Of a DNA stretch of 64,000 bases, positions 28,491 to 64,000 are shown in pieces (the first letter of the stretch is position 1; every line of letters starts with the position of its first letter). A program made the position numbers and the translations under genes. Under the pieces are notes generated by a model. That model made no database searches. It was not told the DNA's origin and saw nothing but the letters and a program-made list of their open reading frames with translations. Source of the stretch: Anthopleura xanthogrammica (Eukaryota > Cnidaria > Anthozoa > Actiniaria > Actiniidae); contig OZ025206.1 of NCBI GenBank assembly GCA_964019055.1, positions 3,118,501 through 3,182,500 of the forward strand. Direction: 5' to 3'.

Positions 28491-28684
28491 ACGAGACGAT
28501 TTGCAACGACAATTTTTCGCGCAACGCTGCCAAAAATTCGTCATTATGAGCTGCGAGGTTTTGACTTCAGATCAAAAACTCGCAACGTGCACGTGCGTGT
28601 TGCCTAATTCGAAATTACGCTAAAATTGTCTTTTCGCGCAATATTTACCGTTGCGCGAAGAATCGTCGTAGCAAAACGTCTCGT
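28491..28684. repeat. MITE with 36-bp TIR
   Basis: The left arm begins ACGAGACGATTTGCAACGAC; the right end is its inverse with about four mismatches over 36 bp, ending GCAAAACGTCTCGT. No coding region inside. Confidence 0.8.
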
Positions 28685-29363
28685 GTAACATTGAATTCAG
28701 ACAGCGCTTCATAAAGATACAAACGACTTGCCACCTGTCTTGGATACGCTGCAATTAGTAAATCTAACTGGTTCAAATTCCGGCTCAAAGCTCCATATAA
28801 TGCATAGATGCCACTATAGCAATAAGTGTTTTTACCAGAGAATTCTCCAAATAGCATGCCTACCTCCGCGTTAGGACCCATTAGCTTCCCTGGCGAGCAG
28901 TGTCGAACCTAGCATGGCTAAGCGCCAGCTCGAATCAACTGTGTTTAAGGTGATTCAGTTAAGATGGAGAGTTTACCAGTGACTCTACGCTACGTTTATC
29001 AGCCAAAACATTTTTTTCTCAGTTCCTGTGACTCGCACTTCTTTATATAATCGTAGTCAGCAAATCACTTTGCTCAAGTGCATGTGATGTTCTAAAATAG
29101 CACAACACAGCCAATCATCTACGAAGAGGCTTTTTCCGGATTTTTTTATAAATCTCGACCTCTATTCATTTTATGATATATATATATATTTTTTTTTAAT
29201 CTAAAAAGTGTTACAAAAGCAATCATTTTGCAACCATCTGTCATGAAGGCAATCAAGTGTTCTAGATCGATTCTAGACTTTTCAGTTCAGTAGTCGCATC
29301 ATCGATCAGTGTACATGTAATTTTGGTTTGCACTCAAATTTCAAGCCGGTAGTAGAAATAATG

Positions 29364-29450
29364 GTCATGGCCGCCACGTTGGAAGATATAACAAAAGAAT
29401 TCATTAAAAATCTGTTGTCAAATTCAGTCTTCCAACATGGCGGCTATGAC
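29364..29450. repeat. Short palindromic element (CATGTTGG family)
   Basis: GTCATGGCCGCCACGTTGGA / TCCAACATGGCGGCTATGAC inverted ends. Relatives at 35388-35460 and 50991-51058 share the CCGCCATGTTGG core. Confidence 0.7.
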
Positions 29451-30132
29451 GTCAAGTGCAAACGAAGAATCAGAGGAACCAAGTAGCAGGATTTAGCGAA
29501 GTTCGGTGAAAATGAATCTTCACCGAGTTTAAGACTCTAAAATCACTACGACAATGATAATTGAAGTTAGTGTGATTATATGAATACTGCATGTATGAGA
29601 TTTAGATCAAGGGATGGTTTCTGTCGATGGGGCTCCCCTTGGTTACCGTTGCTATGTCCCACAAGCTCAACAAATTAGCCAGAATATCTCAGAATTTACT
29701 GTAAAACGTTAACCCAGATCGCGGAAAATTGATTGTAAATTGTAGATTGTAGATTGTAAGTGTAAACTGTATAACTGTCCTGTGAAAATAAAAGAAAGTA
29801 GCTCACTTTTGATATTCTGACTGAGATCAAACAAAGGGGAGAAGCCCTGAGACAACTTAAACCAGCATGATCTCGAAGAACTGAGAGTATGCAAGGGATT
29901 TTACCGTCAAAAGTTCGTAGATCATGTACATTCGTACGAGTTAGAATTTTTGGCGTGATTATCCTGTGAGCTCTGAAAACGATGAACAGCCATGCAGGAC
30001 CTACTGGGGTATCTTATGGAATATTTGGCTTGTGCAGAATGCTCTGAAGCTGATATTTGGGCACCCAAATGCCGACCAAATCAACGAATCTCCCAGAATG
30101 CATTGCGCTAGAGAGTAGTGAAAATCGATGCT

Positions 30133-30287
30133 CCTTTCCGTAGTCTTCCCACAATCCCTTATGATCCCAGCGCGAGCTCGAGGTCAGGGTAAAATTTGCA
30201 TATTTTTTATACATTTTTATGCAAATTTTACCCTGACCTCGACCTCATGCTCGGATCATAAGGGATTGTGGGAAGACTATGGAAAGG
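30133..30287. repeat. Hairpin element with about 70-bp arms
   Basis: CCTTTCCGTAGTCTTCCCAC ... GGTCAGGGTAAAATTTGCAT is inverted as ATGCAAATTTTACCCTGACC ... GTGGGAAGACTATGGAAAGG around a loop of about 13 bp. Only a few mismatches, so it is probably young. Confidence 0.9.
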
Positions 30288-30299
30288 TCTATAAGCGAT

Positions 30300-32400
30300 G
30301 AAATGGGCCGAAGAAAAGGGCTGTCGCTAGCTGCGTAGAAGGAATTGATGAAAAAAAAGCACTGAAAGCCAAGTAATAGGTCCAAACTATACTGTGTAAG
30401 GGTATTTTTTTGAATAGAAATAAAAATTGAAGGAAAAACGATGCCATAAAAAAGCGTTATTTTTTGTTTTGTGAAATAACGTCAAAAACAGTCGTTTTTG
30501 GTTTTCCAAAAATGTTTTATGTTTTTTTCGTTATAATTTTGAACATTTCTGTAGGTTTTTTGATTTTAAAAGTTGTTCTGTTTCCTAGTGAAAATTTTAG
30601 ACTGGTATTTAGGTCAACTTGACCAAAATTGTTGAAACTGGAATTTTTCATTTAACTGTTTAAGGTGCGTTTAGCTTACGGGCGGTTACGGGCGTCGTAG
30701 AAGTCAAAGGGTTCATCTTGTCTCTCTATGAAAACCTAATTCCAGTAGGACTAAGAAAGAAAATTAAAGGCCTACTGGGATTAGGTTTTCACACTTGGAC
30801 CGCGGAGCACCCTATGAAGTGGTGGGACTAAAAAGTGATTCCAAAATACCCGAGTGATTTGATTAGCAATTTCTTGATATAAATTCTCATTCATGGTGAC
30901 ACCGAAATGTCTCTTGAGTTCGGTCTGCTCAACCTGAATTAAATTTTCACTGATCATCCACCACCAAAAAAACTCGAAATTATGAATTTTACTTTTAAAT
31001 TTTTATATAAAATTTTAGTATCTAGTTGAATTGTACGTCTAGGGATTAAAAACAAATGTCTCTAAGTTCTTGATTATTTATAGTTAGTAGACGATTTGTG
31101 GCCATTGTTCCTGCCGTTCTCCTACGGTACGAAGGAGTAGCGGAGAAGTAGCGGAGGAGTATGTAAATTAGAACTATCATGGTGGGTGAATTGCTAGAGT
31201 GATAGATCGACGATATAAAGCAGCTAAGATCCCATAGGAAACACAGAGGTTGAAAGTCAAAATATCTGAATATTGTATATCTTACCGTATAGATATTCCC
31301 CGTTGCTACCGAATGGTTCGGCCTCCAATTCTTTTTATTTTAGTCACTCATCATTGCCTCGACTGAGCGAGAACACACCGTGCCGCCATTTTCTCTAGAA
31401 TTACTGGTAACCAAACGTCTAGATGACGTGTGCTTCTATGACGTTACGTCACGTTAAACTGTTAACCTGCCGGGTCGATCATTCTGGAACTCTAACATTG
31501 CGTAATATAATTGTCAGTTGGTCAGTTGGGTATCACCTCGTTCACAGTGATGTTGGCGGCTATATCGACAGTGAGTTATAAACTGTTTCTGTTCCTCGAT
31601 TTTTCTATTGACGACTGACCATAAAAATATGATTTGTTATTCTATAAAGGGTCTTGACGTGGGAGAGAATTATTAGCTCTTATTCTTTTGGACAATATTC
31701 CTCTGCTAATTAATATGATGGAAATGACTGGACATGCTAATAAAAATGTCTTTTTTCCGGCTTTAGAGGGTATTCGAGTTATTTTTTTTTTAATTCTCTC
31801 CTATTTATTATCACTTTTTTCTAATTTGCTATTTTCAGTTTTCAGGCTGAATGTGGTTTACTGACAACTGACAAACAAAAAAACCCTAAAACTGAACTGA
31901 AAAGCCTGAAATTAACTAAGAAATTAAACTGAAAGCCTGAAATTCAACTTACAACCGGCAAAAGGCCTGAAATTTAACTGACAACTACTGAACAAATAAG
32001 CGAAATTTTAACTGACAACTGACAGCTGGAACTCCCATCCAGACTTCATCCAGACCCTCTAACATACCCTCTAACAGAAGCCTGAGTAATGGACTGGTAG
32101 TTACTCTGGTCGTATCGGGCTCGAGGTTTCAGCGGTTGTTCATTGGTGGGCGAACCATTAATTAAGCAGGACTGGCGGGTCAGTTATAATAAAGAACCTG
32201 CTGTACTAAAACAACAAATTATGCTTGGTTTACCATGGCATGAACGAACGTAGATACAAATCAAGGTCATCAAAACTGACAAGAAACCCCTCGAAAAGGG
32301 GGGGGGGGGGGCGGAGCGGGGGCGGGGGGGTTATTTAAAAATACGCCAGAGGGCGCATAATGCCGTATCTAAAATCAAAGTGGACTAGTATTTATAAGCA
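30300..32400. other. Spacer upstream of CASD1; no gene recognised
   Basis: No exon-like sequence seen. It contains a cluster of CRE-like half sites (TGACGTTACGTCACG) at about 31438-31452 and a degenerate 20-30-bp repeat of CTGAAATTTAACTGACAACT at 31855-32030. Confidence 0.45.
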
Positions 32401-32457
32401 AATACGGCTTCAATTTTATTCGCCATTTGATTGGTCAATATCAGTTGGTAAAATTAT

Positions 32458-32714
32458 GTAGAAGAAAGGAGAAAAGAAAAATACTGAAGGCGGAAAAAGC
32501 CGGAAAGCATATGAAAGGGAAAAAAGACAAAAAAAAGGAAAGAGAATAGAAAAAGAAAAAGAAGGAAAGAAAAAGAAAGACAAGGAACGGAAGGGAAGTG
32601 AAAGGAAAAGAAAGGAAAGGGTAGGAAAGCAAAGCAAAGCAAAGCAAAGACAAAGACAAAGAATATATCATAAAAAAAGAAACAGAGAACAAAAGAAAGA
32701 AAGAAAGAAAGAAA
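32458..32714. repeat. Purine-rich tract upstream of CASD1
   Basis: About 255 bp that is almost all A and G on the plus strand, ending in (GAAA)n. It stops about 95 bp before the chosen CASD1 start codon. Confidence 0.9.
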
Positions 32715-32810
32715 GTACGACCCAGTTCCTCTCAACTTATGACGTGTCATACCTCACCGCGCCCACGATATTTTTATCCAGCGGCGATCCACTTGACTCT
32801 AACATTCAAG

Positions 32811-50266
<17,456 letters not shown>

Positions 50267-50634
50267 AGGGCTGGGATGGGCTTTAGTACAGGGCACAGAA
50301 CTAGAAGAATAATAATGTTACTCGATTAACATTGGGGCTGGGGGTATCCAATAGCAAAAGAACGCAGCACTAGAAGAATGATTTGGTCTCATCTTGATCT
50401 TATTATTACAATGAACACTTTTGGGCTGGGCTACTGGTATCCAGTAACTGCTGCTCTTATCTTTACTTGGTGGATTTTCGTCTTAACTTTTGGTATCCAA
50501 TAACGACAGAGAAAACAACTAGAAAATTTATTGATCGTATTCATCATCATCTGATGTATATTGGAATCAAGGTACGCTTCACAGATATACAGGGCTTGAC
50601 AGGGCATATCTATGAACCTCGGCTTAGGCGTAAT

Positions 50635-50775
50635 GTTTTCCCATTTCAGACCATGTGTCATTCATTCCCTAGAGTATCATTTCTTTGTTTAACGGTTGCG
50701 CATGAGAAAACACATGAATATGGAATTGAAAACATGAAAACAAAGAATCTTATATTCTCAATCATTCCTATTATG
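50635..50775. repeat. MITE, TTTCCCATTTCAGACCACATG family
   Basis: TTTTCCCATTTCAGACCATG, CATTCCCTAGAGTATCATTT and AACGGTTGCGCATGAGAAAA match 5700-5856 in inverse arrangement. Confidence 0.65.
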
Positions 50776-51121
50776 ATTGTGAAGAGTCACGCACTAAACA
50801 CTTCATGCGATGAACCAATCATTATTATCCAATCAGAACTGGGACGCGGCGTCACGTCATGTCACGCCACTCAAGTCCGGTTCGTGAGTTTTTTCATGTC
50901 ATTTACGAAATCCGTTTATAAATTATAAGTTTTTAGATAATATATAAAGGTGATCTTTAAAACAGAGAGGATTTCTTGGGATAGTTATGACGTCATAGCC
51001 GCCATGTTGGGTCAACATCATTTGCGTCTATCTTTCTGTCGTCCAACATGGCAGCCAACCCTCGATGTCTTTTATAATTTCCTTGGGAATACTTCCATAT
51101 CAAGGATATCTATGGTATATA

Positions 51122-51345
51122 AAGGTGCGGTAATACGAGCAACAAAATCGTGCGAGTTGTCGTGCAACATTGTTGCGTTGCAAGTTGCAGAAAGAATGTT
51201 GCTCGTATTACCAACCCGCGCGCAACAAAACTTCTTTGTTGCAGAGAGTAGAAAAGAAGCTTCTACTTCTGCGATTAAGTCGCGCATCAAAATTTTTTAT
51301 TGCACGTGGTGGTAATACGAGCAACATTCTCTCTGCAATATTGCT
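51122..51345. repeat. AAGGTGCG-family MITE
   Basis: AAGGTGCGGTAATACGAGCA at the left, with two internal inverted/direct GGTAATACGAGCAAC segments as in 48464-48677. The right terminus is eroded. Confidence 0.85.
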
Positions 51346-51472
51346 GTAATTAAGGTGAAAGTGTACAGTATGTAATAGAGAAAATAATATAGCAAATGAT
51401 TAACAGTCTATATATGAGAATAGTACGATATTGATCATGACTGAATATTTATATATTTGATTGTAAGAATTC

Positions 51473-51478
51473 AATAAA
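51473..51478 (+). terminator. Candidate CASD1-like polyadenylation signal
   Basis: AATAAA about 1.2 kb past the stop codon. If used, the 3' UTR would include several repeat copies, so a nearer non-canonical signal is possible. Confidence 0.3.
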
Positions 51479-52509
51479 CGAAGGCAGTTTAGTGACTCAA
51501 TCGGGATGGATTTGATGTGCCACGTACCATATATCTAGTTTTATTATGCGTAAAAAATATCAAAAAAACGTCAAGCTGATCCGAGAAAACATATAAACCA
51601 ATCAGAATCGAGACAATTTGCAAAACTGAGGTGTCATCCTTAGTAGCCCAGTGACTCGGGAAACCGTTATTTTTTGTTTTATTTTCCCACTCAATAATGA
51701 ATATCATATAGTAAATGTATACAAAATATCAAAAACCTCTCCTCAAACTCTAGATTTATCTCAGATATAAACTTTCATAAGTCAATTTTTTCGCATGCTT
51801 CATGACACCTCAGTTATGCAGTGACGTCATTTCAACGTCACTATTTCAGATCAGCTGGGTAGTGCGAACACAAACGCTAAAAGCAGAATCGATATCTACG
51901 CCAAAGCTTGATTGTCGTATTCCCACCAGTTTCAGTTTTTGTCTTATAAATTTGTTTTATTTATTTGGTTCGTTGAGTCTTCTTGATTCTCTGGACATAT
52001 TTATTAAAGCTTGTGTATTTTCAACATGCATCAACTGCTCCCTTAATTCTGGCAAAAAAAAAACACAGGAAGCCCACAAAAGATAAAGAAAAATTCTGCA
52101 TAAAAGTTAGAGAAAACAATTATTAAATCAAAGCTGTAGCCAATATTTTTGTCACCAAGATACTCGACTAGTAAAATAAACGCAAAACCTTACGGATAAA
52201 GGACAACTAAAAATTGACTGATTTCCACCACGAAGACGTTCATCGTGGATCTGCGCGCAATGCATGTTGGGTAGTAGAACGTGCCTTTGATTTTATACGG
52301 ATACGAAAACAAATTATTTCCATCCCTCAGACAGTTCCAAGGTAAAGGGCAAGTGCAAAAATTGATTCATGTCAACAACAGTTTTTGCCGTATCGAAAAA
52401 TTTATAGGAAATTATAAATAAAGGAAAAATAGAAATGATAATAGAAAGAAAAAAAAGAAAAAAATGTTTGTTTTACTGCGCCCACAATTCAGTTTTTGTC
52501 TAGTTATTT

Positions 52510-52655
52510 TGTTTATTTGTTTGTTTGTTTGTTTGTTTGTTTGTTTGTTTGTTTGTTTGTTTGTTTGTTTGTTTGTTTGTTTGTTTGTTTGTTTGTTTGT
52601 TTGATTGTTTGTTTGTTTGTTTGTTTGTTTGTTTGTTTGTTTGATTGTTTGTTTG

Positions 52656-52686
<31 letters not shown>

Positions 52687-52715
52687 GTTTCTTTGATTGT
52701 TTGTTTGTTTGTTTT
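52510..52715. repeat. (TTTG)n microsatellite
   Basis: About 50 TTTG units with a few TTGA variants. Confidence 0.98.
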
Positions 52716-52719
52716 TGGT

Positions 52720-54180
52720 GGGTGAACCTTGGGGTATGGTTATGATAGCTTATGTATTTTCAACATACATGTATCAACTGCGAGTCTTAAATCCTGACCA
52801 AATCCACAGGAAGCTTACCGTAATACAAAAGATTAAGTCAAAAATATCCAAGTCAAAATAAATCATTTCTTGCGAAAAAATAGTACACTTGAAACCTCTC
52901 CTTACTACGAACTGCTCTTTTGAAAATTAAAATTAGGTCCCGGGGAATAATCCCCATACATTTTTCAGTAAAAATAACTTCTATATTACGGTCATTTACT
53001 TTTCTCTGGCCCTTCAGTGTCTGTATTTAGAGAGGTGCCACTGTACAACTAAAAATTCAGTGAACTCCATCACGAAGGAGTAGTGTTGGGTAGTAGAACG
53101 TGATATATCATAATTTCCGTCCCTCAGATAGTTCCAAGGTAAAGGGTAAATGCGAAAATTAATCGTGTCAACAACAGTTTTTGTGCTTAGGAAATCTTTG
53201 TAGAAAAGGAAAAAGGAAAAAATAAGAATAAAAATGGAAAAAGAAAGAAAGAAATTAGAAAAGAAAGACAAGAAGGGAAAAGGGAAAATAAGGTTGAGAG
53301 GTGACGAAGAGTCAAACTATAAAAGACGGTATATATTTTCAAAAATATTTCTGAAAGAAAACAAATGAGAAAGATTTGAACATGCAAAAAGAACAATAGA
53401 AAAGAAGAGAGCGAAATAAAACAAAAATGAGATGTGACGAAGAACCGAAAAGTCACAGTTTTTTTATAAACATGTGGAGAAATTAAATAAAATATTAAAT
53501 AGAAAAATAGTAAACAAGAAAGCAATTAAGGATATGGTTCCTAGAAAACTGAGTCACCCAGAACGAGAATTAATTACTTTTGAAAGTGTCACGCGCGAAG
53601 TGTTTTTAGTATTTGGGCCAAGTATGCAATGAGAGGTTTAACTCTTTCACACAGACTGTTCGTGATAAAAAAAAATCAGAGAGCACTAGATAAATAAATG
53701 TACAGTTCTGAATCGTGCAGATTTATCGTGTTTATGTGGAATCAGGTTTCATAGAACGTCTACGTAATGGTTACGACAAACGGGAAGTGACTTCATTCTT
53801 CATTTGATATTTCCTAGATATATAAACTCTTAAAGAAATCAATGATGTACACTGCACTGCCCACTCCAAAACACTGTCACTACAAAAGTTCTGTTGTTCA
53901 ATATTTGCATCAAACCAATGTGGGTGGGGCAAAATATGCCTCAAGGGAGTTAGATACTAAAGGACATGTCAAATTCCAAAACCATTACTCCATCACTGGC
54001 TTAAACAAATGCTAGAAAATAATCACTTATACTATTCCAAAACAATTCATCGCGACTTAACCAGTCCGTTTAACCTCGTATATCAATTCGTTCCAAGTTT
54101 TTGAATTCTATCGACAAAATAATAGCAAGATTTATAAATAATTCGAGTTAAAGTTAGAAGTTTTGAATACAATAGTCGCC
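52720..54180. other. Spacer; purine-rich, no gene recognised
   Basis: 53190-53530 is strongly purine-rich on the plus strand and gives Phe/Leu/Ser-rich minus-strand ORFs that I regard as compositional. Nothing else recognised. Confidence 0.5.
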
Positions 54181-54371
54181 TCGCCTCAGTGCGTGAGTGC
54201 ATATTTGTATATTTGATTGACAGGCCGTTCGACCAGACCCCACGCTAGAGATTAATTTTACCAAAACCTTCACAAACTGACTGCGGAATTTAGCGTGTTT
54301 TGGACGATTTTTTTCCTTGGGACCGCTACGGACACAACGGCAAACAAAACAGGGTCCAACAAAACACTCCA
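54180..54371 (+). promoter_or_regulatory. Possible 5' non-coding exon/promoter region for beta-catenin
   Basis: A relatively GC-rich patch in an AT-rich spacer that ends in a good donor (CCAG/GTAAGA at 54371). The beta-catenin coding exon starts at an apparent acceptor 3.4 kb downstream, so an upstream leader exon is needed. The assignment is positional only. Confidence 0.2.
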
Positions 54372-57300
54372 GGTAAGATCTTGAATCGAAATCCAAGCGA
54401 ATTTAGCCAGCGAGAAAGCCTCCGAGATTCAACTCATGGGCAGAAGGCGCCAATAATGGCAGACAACTTCAAAGTTTTGAGTCATTCTTCTTCAAATATT
54501 TTCCACATAAGACCTAGAAAACCTCGAAAATCCTTGATCGTATACCATTCGCATAATATCCTTTGGTTTTTAGCGTAGTATGATTTAAGTTACCGCTAGT
54601 AAAGACAGTTTTGGAGGCCGAAAAGAAAGGACTTTGGATAAGCTTTTGGTTGTGTATTTTGTGTATCGAACAAAGAACTTTTCTGTGCTTTTCGAACGCA
54701 ATGATTTCCTTTGCATTTTCTCTTTATTTTCGTTCCTAGTGTTTCATTGACTTCCAGCTATTGTATTCTCCTGTGTAAGCGGTATAATTTGGCGTGTTTT
54801 ATGGAGTATTCTACTTGCATTGAAAGCCGATATTTGCTTCGCGTAAAACCACTTCGCCTTCAAGACAAACGCCCAGGAACCGAGGTTCAAGCCGTTCTGA
54901 CATTTTCTCCGTTCCTTTGGAAGCTAATAACTGCATTAACTCTCGCTATCCTCCCATCAAAACAACTATAAAGATACCGGGATGAAGCTGTTGTTTTAGA
55001 TCTTTGGTTTCTTTATTATTTTAACGATCATGTTCTTCCTTTTAGTACCAAGGTTTTAACCTAATTTTCGCAAGCTGTTGGTTGGTCATACCCAGTGATT
55101 ATAATCCCTCCAAAAATAACGCTTATGGTTGGGAAAAATTTTTTCAACTGTATAATAGAACTCCTTTGTTTTGGTAGTCAACGCATCTTGAAATAATGAT
55201 TTTTGTTTAATAATACAATCGTAAATCGAATTCCTATTTTGTATACAGTAGTTTTACTGAAAGGTTTGCATTGCTTTCAAAACTACAACTCACGGCATGA
55301 AAATGGCTGCTCGTCGACGAAAATCATTCCCAAATTTAAAAAAATTACATAACAAAATCCATTCTTTGTGTATTTTCACTAGCAAAAGCGTAAAAGTTTT
55401 CGAGAAAAGGTCAAATATTCTGGTTTATTGAATATTTTCTTGACCGAACCACAATAATATCTTCATGCTGATCGATCCGAGAGTTCGATTCACAAAGAGA
55501 AAAATATGGTATCATTTAGGCGATTATTTCATGAACTAGAAGCTGGATTAAGACCGCTTGGAAGAATATTATGAAGGATTTTCATTGTATAACTCCTTAT
55601 TCTAAGTATTTTCTTTTACAATTTTTGCGAGATCTGAGGGAAAATGTTCTGGGTTCTGATCATTGCACATGTAAACATTATGTAGATTTCTATCGTGGAT
55701 TTCGAACGAATGATCTCGAACACTGAATAAGCTTTGCAATTTTTTTTATTAAAATAATACTCGAATCAAACAAAATCTTAAAGGGTATGTCTAGGTGTAA
55801 TGCAATTCTAGATCGCTGGCTGATCTTTGTCAAAGTCTGCGAGATATTTATACAAATTGAACCGAAGATTCATTCGGAACTTTGAGTTTACATGTTTGTC
55901 AAAAGAACCTTGCGAAAACCATATTCACCCTTATTCTTATCTTTTTTAGCTCTTTGTCACACTAGGGTCAGTGTCCATGCTTCGGTAAGGTAAGTCTACG
56001 TAAAAAACTTTATTTATAATTCCAAGACAGCAGAAAATCTTAACTATTATGAAAATATAGTAGTTTTTGGACCCTCGCTGAGCGATTGGCATTGTTTTCT
56101 GAACAGTCACTGATCGCTTCAACACCAGGAGTTATGATATTACGAACAAAGTGTTATTATTATTCACTCTAGCTTCAGCTCATAAAATGAACTCTCGCTT
56201 AGCAAGAGCTTGGACGGTTCGAGTTAAGCTAAAATATATCCATTGTTTTGTTGTCAGATCTGAGCTGTTTTAGTCATCTTGGTTTTAACAACTTAAGCTC
56301 ACTCTTGGTAAGTCATTTACGTTTATTTCTAGTTTATTTCCCCCTTTAAATCTGCGAAAAAATCCCTCTGTAACCCAGGGAAAGCTTACTTTAAATCTCT
56401 AAAATTGTATAGAAGCAAACGCATGTATTTCTATTTTGCTTACTGCTATTTTATTTGCTGGAGAAATAAAAATAGTGTTGAAGAAAATTTATTTTCGTTA
56501 CTACGCAGTTGTAAAATCATTATTGTTGTCTATTCAAAGTATCTCTTTTCGACCAAATATAGCATATTTAAATACTCTCAGAGACTTGGTTTCAGATCAT
56601 TTCTGAAATATTTGAAAAACTTTAACAATGCTAACCACAAAAAGAGAGATACTTTACGCTCCGATGTTGCCAATTTTCTGGAATGTTGCAGGCTATTTGT
56701 TGGTTTTTATATACCAGAATGTTTCCCTGCTCATACTCTTTGCATTAATATGTACGTGAGTATTGTTTCAATTAAAACACAGTGTATGTAATGCACTTAT
56801 GAGAAGACAAGTAAAGTCTAGAAATAACTTGACAATCTTAGCATTTGTGTACTTACTGTAGGCAAGTTAGAGTGACAATTCTTCAAGTATTTCTACTCAT
56901 GAAGATATGCCTTAAGGTTTTTTTTTGTCATTCCTAAGTAACCAGCCAGGCAACTGACCAGTATTGACATATTGGGTCCTTTTCTACGACACACAATCTT
57001 AAATACCAAGATACTATCCATGAATGGCAAAATTGACTTGCATTTCATCAAAAAATGTTCTCTAAAAAATGCAGCGCTTGACACTAGCGTACCTTAACTA
57101 GTCTCAGACTAGTGAAGGTTTACTGTGGACTAGTGGGAAAAAGACTTTGGGACTAGTGATTATCCACAGTGACAAGCCCAAGGACTAGTACCTAAAAAAG
57201 TTAGTGACAAGCCCTGAATGAAATGACCGACAAAAAAAACTTTTTGTCATAATAATACTTGTGATAAGCCTCCAATCAAAAGTAAGAAAACATCACCACA

Positions 57301-57790
57301 TTTTACAAATATCTTTTTGGGTCATCTGTTTAGCTACATTGTCTTAAAAGGTGATAAAATTCTAACATTTTCTGAAGACTTGAAGAGATTCCACTGTTCT
57401 ATTTGCATCCATATGGTTGCTATTCTCTTGGTCTGAATCATTATAGGGGTTCAAAATCCTCATTGGAATTTGTGTGTCAGATTTTTAAATTAATGTATCA
57501 CAGTAAATTTATCAAAGTCATTCTAATTGCCATTCATGGGATTTATAGATGAGTAATGTTACCAATATGGCAGCCATCTTGAATTATGGGATGCCAAGGG
57601 GCAAACGTGGAAATATTTATAAAGTATAGAGTGCCAGGGCTAATTACTTTGTCAAATAGATTACGCTTTGGTGTTATGCATATCGCTCCAACTACCAGCA
57701 AATTCAATTGGTTTTTAGATGTGCTACATTTGGCCTGTTAACTCCTACTTAATATTCTTCATTATTGACATTATATTTCTCTCTTTCGAA
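54372..57790. other. Spacer or beta-catenin 5' intron
   Basis: AT-rich, with no recognised domain in any ORF. A degenerate repeat around GACTAGTG lies at 57085-57215. Confidence 0.5.
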
Positions 57791-57799
57791 GGTGCGAAA

Positions 57800-64000
<6,201 letters not shown>

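Larger units (their letters stand above)
50280..52500. other. CASD1 3' flank, repeat-rich
   Basis: Probable 3' UTR to about 51.5 kb, with repeat copies at 50635-50775, 50991-51058 and 51122-51345. ORFs here are frames through these repeats. No further gene recognised. Confidence 0.5.

Noticed and set aside
28645..28881. 78-codon minus-strand frame
   Set aside because: Partly overlaps the MITE at 28491-28684 and shows no domain; not supported as a gene.
32416..32750. Phe/Leu/Ser-rich minus-strand frames resembling a membrane protein
   Set aside because: Compositional effect of the purine-rich tract; no start context or partners.
53014..53525. Hydrophobic minus-strand frames
   Set aside because: Same cause: purine-rich plus strand gives Phe/Leu/Ser codons on the other strand.
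56405..56791. 128-codon frame upstream of beta-catenin
   Set aside because: AT-rich, no domain recognised and no exon-like borders; probably chance.

Overview
This window is nuclear DNA of a metazoan, most likely a cnidarian (coral or sea anemone grade; inferred from protein character and genome texture, not proven). It is AT-rich, its genes have many introns with GT..AG borders, and its introns and spacers are crowded with short inverted-repeat elements (MITEs), tRNA-derived SINEs, minisatellites and long microsatellites. There are no operons, prokaryotic genes or CRISPR arrays. Almost all ORFs longer than 60 codons that are not exons of the five genes below are repeat translations or chance frames.

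Five protein genes can be reconstructed exon by exon. (1) A minus-strand gene at 7177-10405 encodes 171 aa that match only the N-terminal helical domain of cyclase-associated protein (CAP). (2) SEC61B lies divergently on the plus strand at 11327-14535 (96 aa, complete). (3) A BAHD1-like chromatin gene with one C-terminal BAH domain is on the minus strand at 18904-24770 (606 aa). (4) A CASD1-like O-acetyltransferase gene is on the plus strand at 32811-50266 (23 exons, 837 aa, complete, all phases consistent). (5) The first 602 codons of beta-catenin are on the plus strand from 57800 and run off the right edge.

Layout: 1-7.1 kb is gene-poor and repeat-rich; 7.2-14.5 kb holds the divergent CAP-like/SEC61B pair; 14.6-18.9 kb is repeats; 18.9-24.8 kb is BAHD1-like; 25-32.8 kb is spacer with a few MITEs and a purine-rich tract ending about 95 bp before CASD1; 32.8-50.3 kb is CASD1-like, whose introns hold most of the long satellites; 50.3-57.8 kb is spacer; 57.8-64 kb is beta-catenin. 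The genes are functionally unrelated (actin turnover, ER translocation, heterochromatin, Golgi glycan acetylation, Wnt signalling/adhesion).

The most unusual structures are the CAP domain-only gene; a 9 x 87-bp array in a CASD1 intron with 16 perfect TGACGTCA palindromes; a 73-bp minisatellite in SEC61B whose unit resembles the interior of a local MITE family; and several MITEs with perfect terminal inverted repeats, two of them with clear 8-bp target duplications.
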